A DNA stretch of 62,000 nucleotides from positions 142,501-204,500 of the forward strand of contig CAJNDS010002534.1 in assembly GCA_905221605.1 (NCBI GenBank), read 5' to 3'. This document shows, one piece after another, positions 58,850-62,000 of this stretch. A program made the position numbers and the translations under genes. The DNA is from Symbiodinium natans (Eukaryota > Sar > Dinophyceae > Suessiales > Symbiodiniaceae). Every line of letters begins with the position of its first letter. Position 1 is the first letter of the stretch. The notes under the pieces are model-generated. The model made no database searches. It saw nothing but the letters and a program-made list of their open reading frames with translations, and was not told where the DNA came from.

Positions 58850-60940
58850 GTCAGAACAGCTATTGGGGCCAATATGAAACGGCAAGGACACAGCGGCACA
58901 CATTTCTTGAGCAGCATGACTTGGAAAGGTTCTAAACTGATTTCTCGCCTCTAGCCTCACTCACTGATTCTGAGTAGTAAAAGGCGAGGGAAATACAGAG
59001 GGATACGAGGCACCTGGTTCCCCACATCCCCATTTTAAAATAGACAAGGGTTCAGGTGTCAGGGTTTTTGAGGTTTGGGTTTACACCCACATGCTGGCCT
59101 GCCCTCACTGTGCCAAAGCCGACCCAGATCCTGAAAGAAATCCGGAACTAATCGAAACCCAGACAATGCTTCAAACTTGGGGATGTTCCCCCTTGTACTG
59201 ACATTAAATTTATAGGGTTACAATAGGGGGTACCAGTATAACCCAACAACAAAACCGAAAAAAAAAAAAAAAACTAAACCCGCAAAGCCTTGGAACACCT
59301 TGAAGCCACATGCCCACACCAAAACCCAGCTGGAAGCCTGCGAGGTACAGGAGGCACTGGGCGAGATATGTTCCTCTGATGCTGCGCCGTGAGGTCCGTG
59401 GCATCATCTCGCGGGGACCTCAAAGGGCTCTGGGTGGGTACAAGGGCTGAAGGAAGTGTGTGGCTTGGGTGGAGGGTTTGCGGTGTGTTTTTTTTTGGTT
59501 TACGAAAAAAAACCTTATAGAGTCCCTCAAATAGTAGGGTTCCCGTTTAATGAGGTTCTTGAAACCTTGCGTCTTAACCATGAATCGCCCTGTCACGCAA
59601 AAATGCGGCTTGAGGGAAGCCTTGCACAGCAACTTAGACACCCACCCTCCACTCACTCCTGCCTCACGTTTTCTTAGTGCATCTCGCTGCGACTCCTGCT
59701 GACCTTTGCTGCATCCCAAGCAGAAGGAACGCCTGAATCAAACACATGTTGCTTGGCCATCGACGGTGACCTGGGTCGCCGGGGTTGCTATGCAAGGGCA
59801 GCTGTGTATATCTTCCGCTTTTCCAAGCTCTGACTTGGTAGCTGCTCCTCGGAGTTCTGGGACTCTGCTAAACTCCAAACCCTAAACCCTAACCCCTACA
59901 ACAACGCTAAGGGCTCTTAGAACCGAACGTCGTCGACCTGGTTCGTTCAAAACTCTGCATGTGCTGCCGCTTGAGAACCGAAGAGACAAGCTCAGAGCGT
60001 CTGATTTTGATCTCTCATGGCGTCCCTCAATCATGCCAACGCCCAAAGCAAACTCAACAATTGCAAGGAGGCTGAGGGTCTAACGAGCACTAACATCTAC
60101 TCGCAAAACTTCCCCTTCAAAACCGAATACATGCATCATCAAGAACGCTGCATCCCCACACAGTCACAACCAACGCTCAACAGCTCATGTAGGGTTTAAG
60201 GTTTCAAGTTTTAAGGTTTACTGTAGGGGGAAGGATATGCACTGCGTTTTCATGGAATGCACAGCAGCGGTTTTGCCGCGCACTCGTACGCACGCTGGAG
60301 TCCTTGCTTCTGATGCCAGGCAGCCGGCGGCATTGGATGGGACCGTGCCAGTGCTTTTGCTGCCAACTGCGTCGATCGGCTCTTTTGTTGGATTCGTCTG
60401 CAGTATCAACGGGGTGAATCACGAATTGGACTGCCCGAGTTCCGATTTTGAGAGGGGCTGTTGAACCCTTTTATGGTGCCGAACAATGGGTCAGGGGACC
60501 ACGGTGTTGTGAAAACGAGGGTTTGTGCCTGCTCGCACGTGTGGCCGTTAGAGGCAAGGCTCAATATCTCTTGGACACAAAAAGGCAAGCTCTCTTGTCC
60601 CGGAAGCCAAAATGATGCCCAACACAGCTCCGCACGTTCTGACTCCTCCCCTCTGCACTCAAGCCCCTGTTATCCCCTTTTACCTGGCACCGTGCGGCTC
60701 GCTCAAGATCCTTCGCTGCTCTTTTCTTTCTTTTCGCAGATCGTTTATCAGTGCGCCGGCAGAGGAGCTTGCGACAGAGCCTCTCCAAGCAAGAGATGAC
60801 GAGGTTCGAAAAGACTGTGCCCCCACAACCCTCCAACACACTCCCAGAAAGTTGACTCTCTTCTACTGGACCCATGCCGGTCCGACCGTCACAACAAGCC
60901 CCTGTGAAAGTGCAACCTCTTCATTTAAAATTTGATGATT
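58850..60940. other. Telomere-poor unique DNA
   Basis: Only isolated CCCTAAA patches (59,878; 60,190). ORFs of 60-112 codons overlap in all frames (for example + 60461-60799); none has a recognisable domain. Confidence 0.5.
59178..59240. mobile_element. Truncated M1 copy
   Basis: Left end CTTGGGGATGTTCCCCCTTG only. Confidence 0.6.
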
Positions 60941-61770
60941 AAAGAATTTCGTAATCTCATAAAAAGCGTGAGTGAGGAACGAAAGAACGCAACAAAGAAG
61001 TGAATCATAAACTCGCGTCTTTTTCCCAACTTTTCTTTGCTGGTTTTTAAAGGGAGTTTACGTTTCACTCATTCTATGCGCGATCACAATATTCTGTTTT
61101 TTCTATCGCGCGTTAATAAGATTACAAATGAACTCCACTAAATAATGTTATAATGAGTGAGAGAATATAGTGAACGTAATGAGTGAGTGAACCAGAAGAT
61201 AGAAAGGTGAACGAAGTGAACGCGCGAAATTAGTGAGTGAACGTCGTATTTTAGGAGCGTGTACGTATGCACGAATTAAGAAGAAAAGCGTATTAACTTC
61301 GTGCACACGGTTCGCCCCTTAAATTAGCTGTTTCCTTTTACCTTTTTCCCCGGGCTTCTATTTCCTTATCTTTACTGCCCGGGCATACTAATAATACTAC
61401 GAAGAGAACACATTATAATTGAATTGTAAGGAATGCATGACGCACGAATTCAATTAAAATGTGAGAACGAAGTGAAAGAGTACTAAAAGACCATACAAAA
61501 TTTATAATGGAAATATAAGGATGAAAGACGCATGATTTCCATATCAAAATTTTTGGGCTTTTAAGTGAAGTGAATACAGTGAATGCATTAGCGAAGCGAA
61601 CGAATGTAATGCATGAACGTATGAACGAAACAAGGGCGCTCTTTGTATTCTCTTTTTATGCGCCCCTTAAACACTATTATCTTCTTTCAACTAATCTCAA
61701 CAAATACAAGTGAATTAAATGAATGCGTGATCTGTGAATTAGCGAAAAAAAGAAGATAATAGGGGAAAAA
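60940..61770. other. AT-rich region with GAACGAAGTGAA-like words
   Basis: Abrupt drop in GC. GTGAGTGA, GAACGAAGTGAA and ATGCATGA words recur in loose fashion. No gene seen. Confidence 0.6.
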
Positions 61771-62000
61771 GGCGGTCATAAAGGAGAACACGAAGACAAT
61801 ACTTTTTAATGGGGTTTTTTGACCAATCATCGGTTAACCCTTGATTTGTGGCTTTGAGCACTCGCACCTGGACCGAGCCATAAGACCTTGACAGCACCAC
61901 TGAAACACTACCTTGACCAAAACCCTTCATCAAACGGTAGTCGGCCCAAGCAGCACTGCTGCTGCGCACACCCTGAAAGCATCCGCGGCAACGCAGAGGC

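Overview
The window looks like nuclear DNA of a dinoflagellate, most likely Symbiodiniaceae or a close relative. I cannot name the species. The evidence is (i) the plant/dinoflagellate-type telomere heptamer TTTAGGG; (ii) introns with GC, GA and GT donors and AG|G acceptors, the pattern known from dinoflagellates; (iii) a ubiquitin-like plus RCC1-like protein with 'VVTWG..xYGGDSS' repeats, a family that is abundant in symbiotic dinoflagellates; and (iv) a DIRS-type retroelement.

From about 1 to 58,850 the DNA is an almost continuous field of interstitial telomeric repeats (TTTAGGG/CCCTAAA and variants). It is broken every few hundred bases by short non-repetitive islands. Long-ORF tracks show almost nothing real here, because most translated ORFs are read-through of telomeric repeats ('NPKPQTLNP', 'GFRVWGLGF'). 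Read on the minus strand, however, the islands are exons. I could join 42 of them, 12 to 72 nt each, in phase from 34,380 down to 81 into one calcium-dependent protein kinase (CDPK). It has a glycine-rich loop, catalytic Lys, HRD, DFG, substrate-binding lobe, junction, four EF-hands and an Ala/Glu/Lys coiled-coil tail that runs off the left edge. The joined exons E0-E36 are exactly 1,500 nt (500 codons) spread over 30 kb. Most exons are bracketed on the + strand as CCCTAAA - exon - TTTAGGG. A typical intron therefore starts with sense G-rich TTTAGGG and ends with sense C-rich CCCTAAA: the introns are made largely of telomere repeats arranged as an inverted repeat.

A second minus-strand gene of the same build lies at about 55,560-44,954. 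It has lysine-rich N-terminal exons, one 228-nt (Ala-Lys-rich) histone-H1-like exon, and a SAP DNA/RNA-binding domain split over two exons. Isolated exon-like islands occupy 34.8-44.7 kb. They may be the 5' part of the kinase gene or a third gene.

Two guests sit inside kinase introns. One is an uninterrupted ubiquitin-like/RCC1-repeat gene (4,729-6,186, same strand) in the intron that splits EF-hand 4. The other is a 3.4-kb DIRS-like retroelement (27,381-30,793) with diagnostic split direct repeats and an intact RT-RNase H ORF, in the intron between kinase subdomain IV-V exons. At least seven families of small inverted-repeat elements (MITE-like) are scattered through the introns, and two copies have telomere arrays inside them. 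The last 3 kb (58.85-62 kb) leaves the telomeric field and ends in an AT-rich stretch with no recognisable gene.

No tRNA, rRNA or CRISPR array was seen, and no intact spliced-leader sequence. All exon joins are by eye from reading frame, splice-site pattern and domain continuity; no transcript was available.
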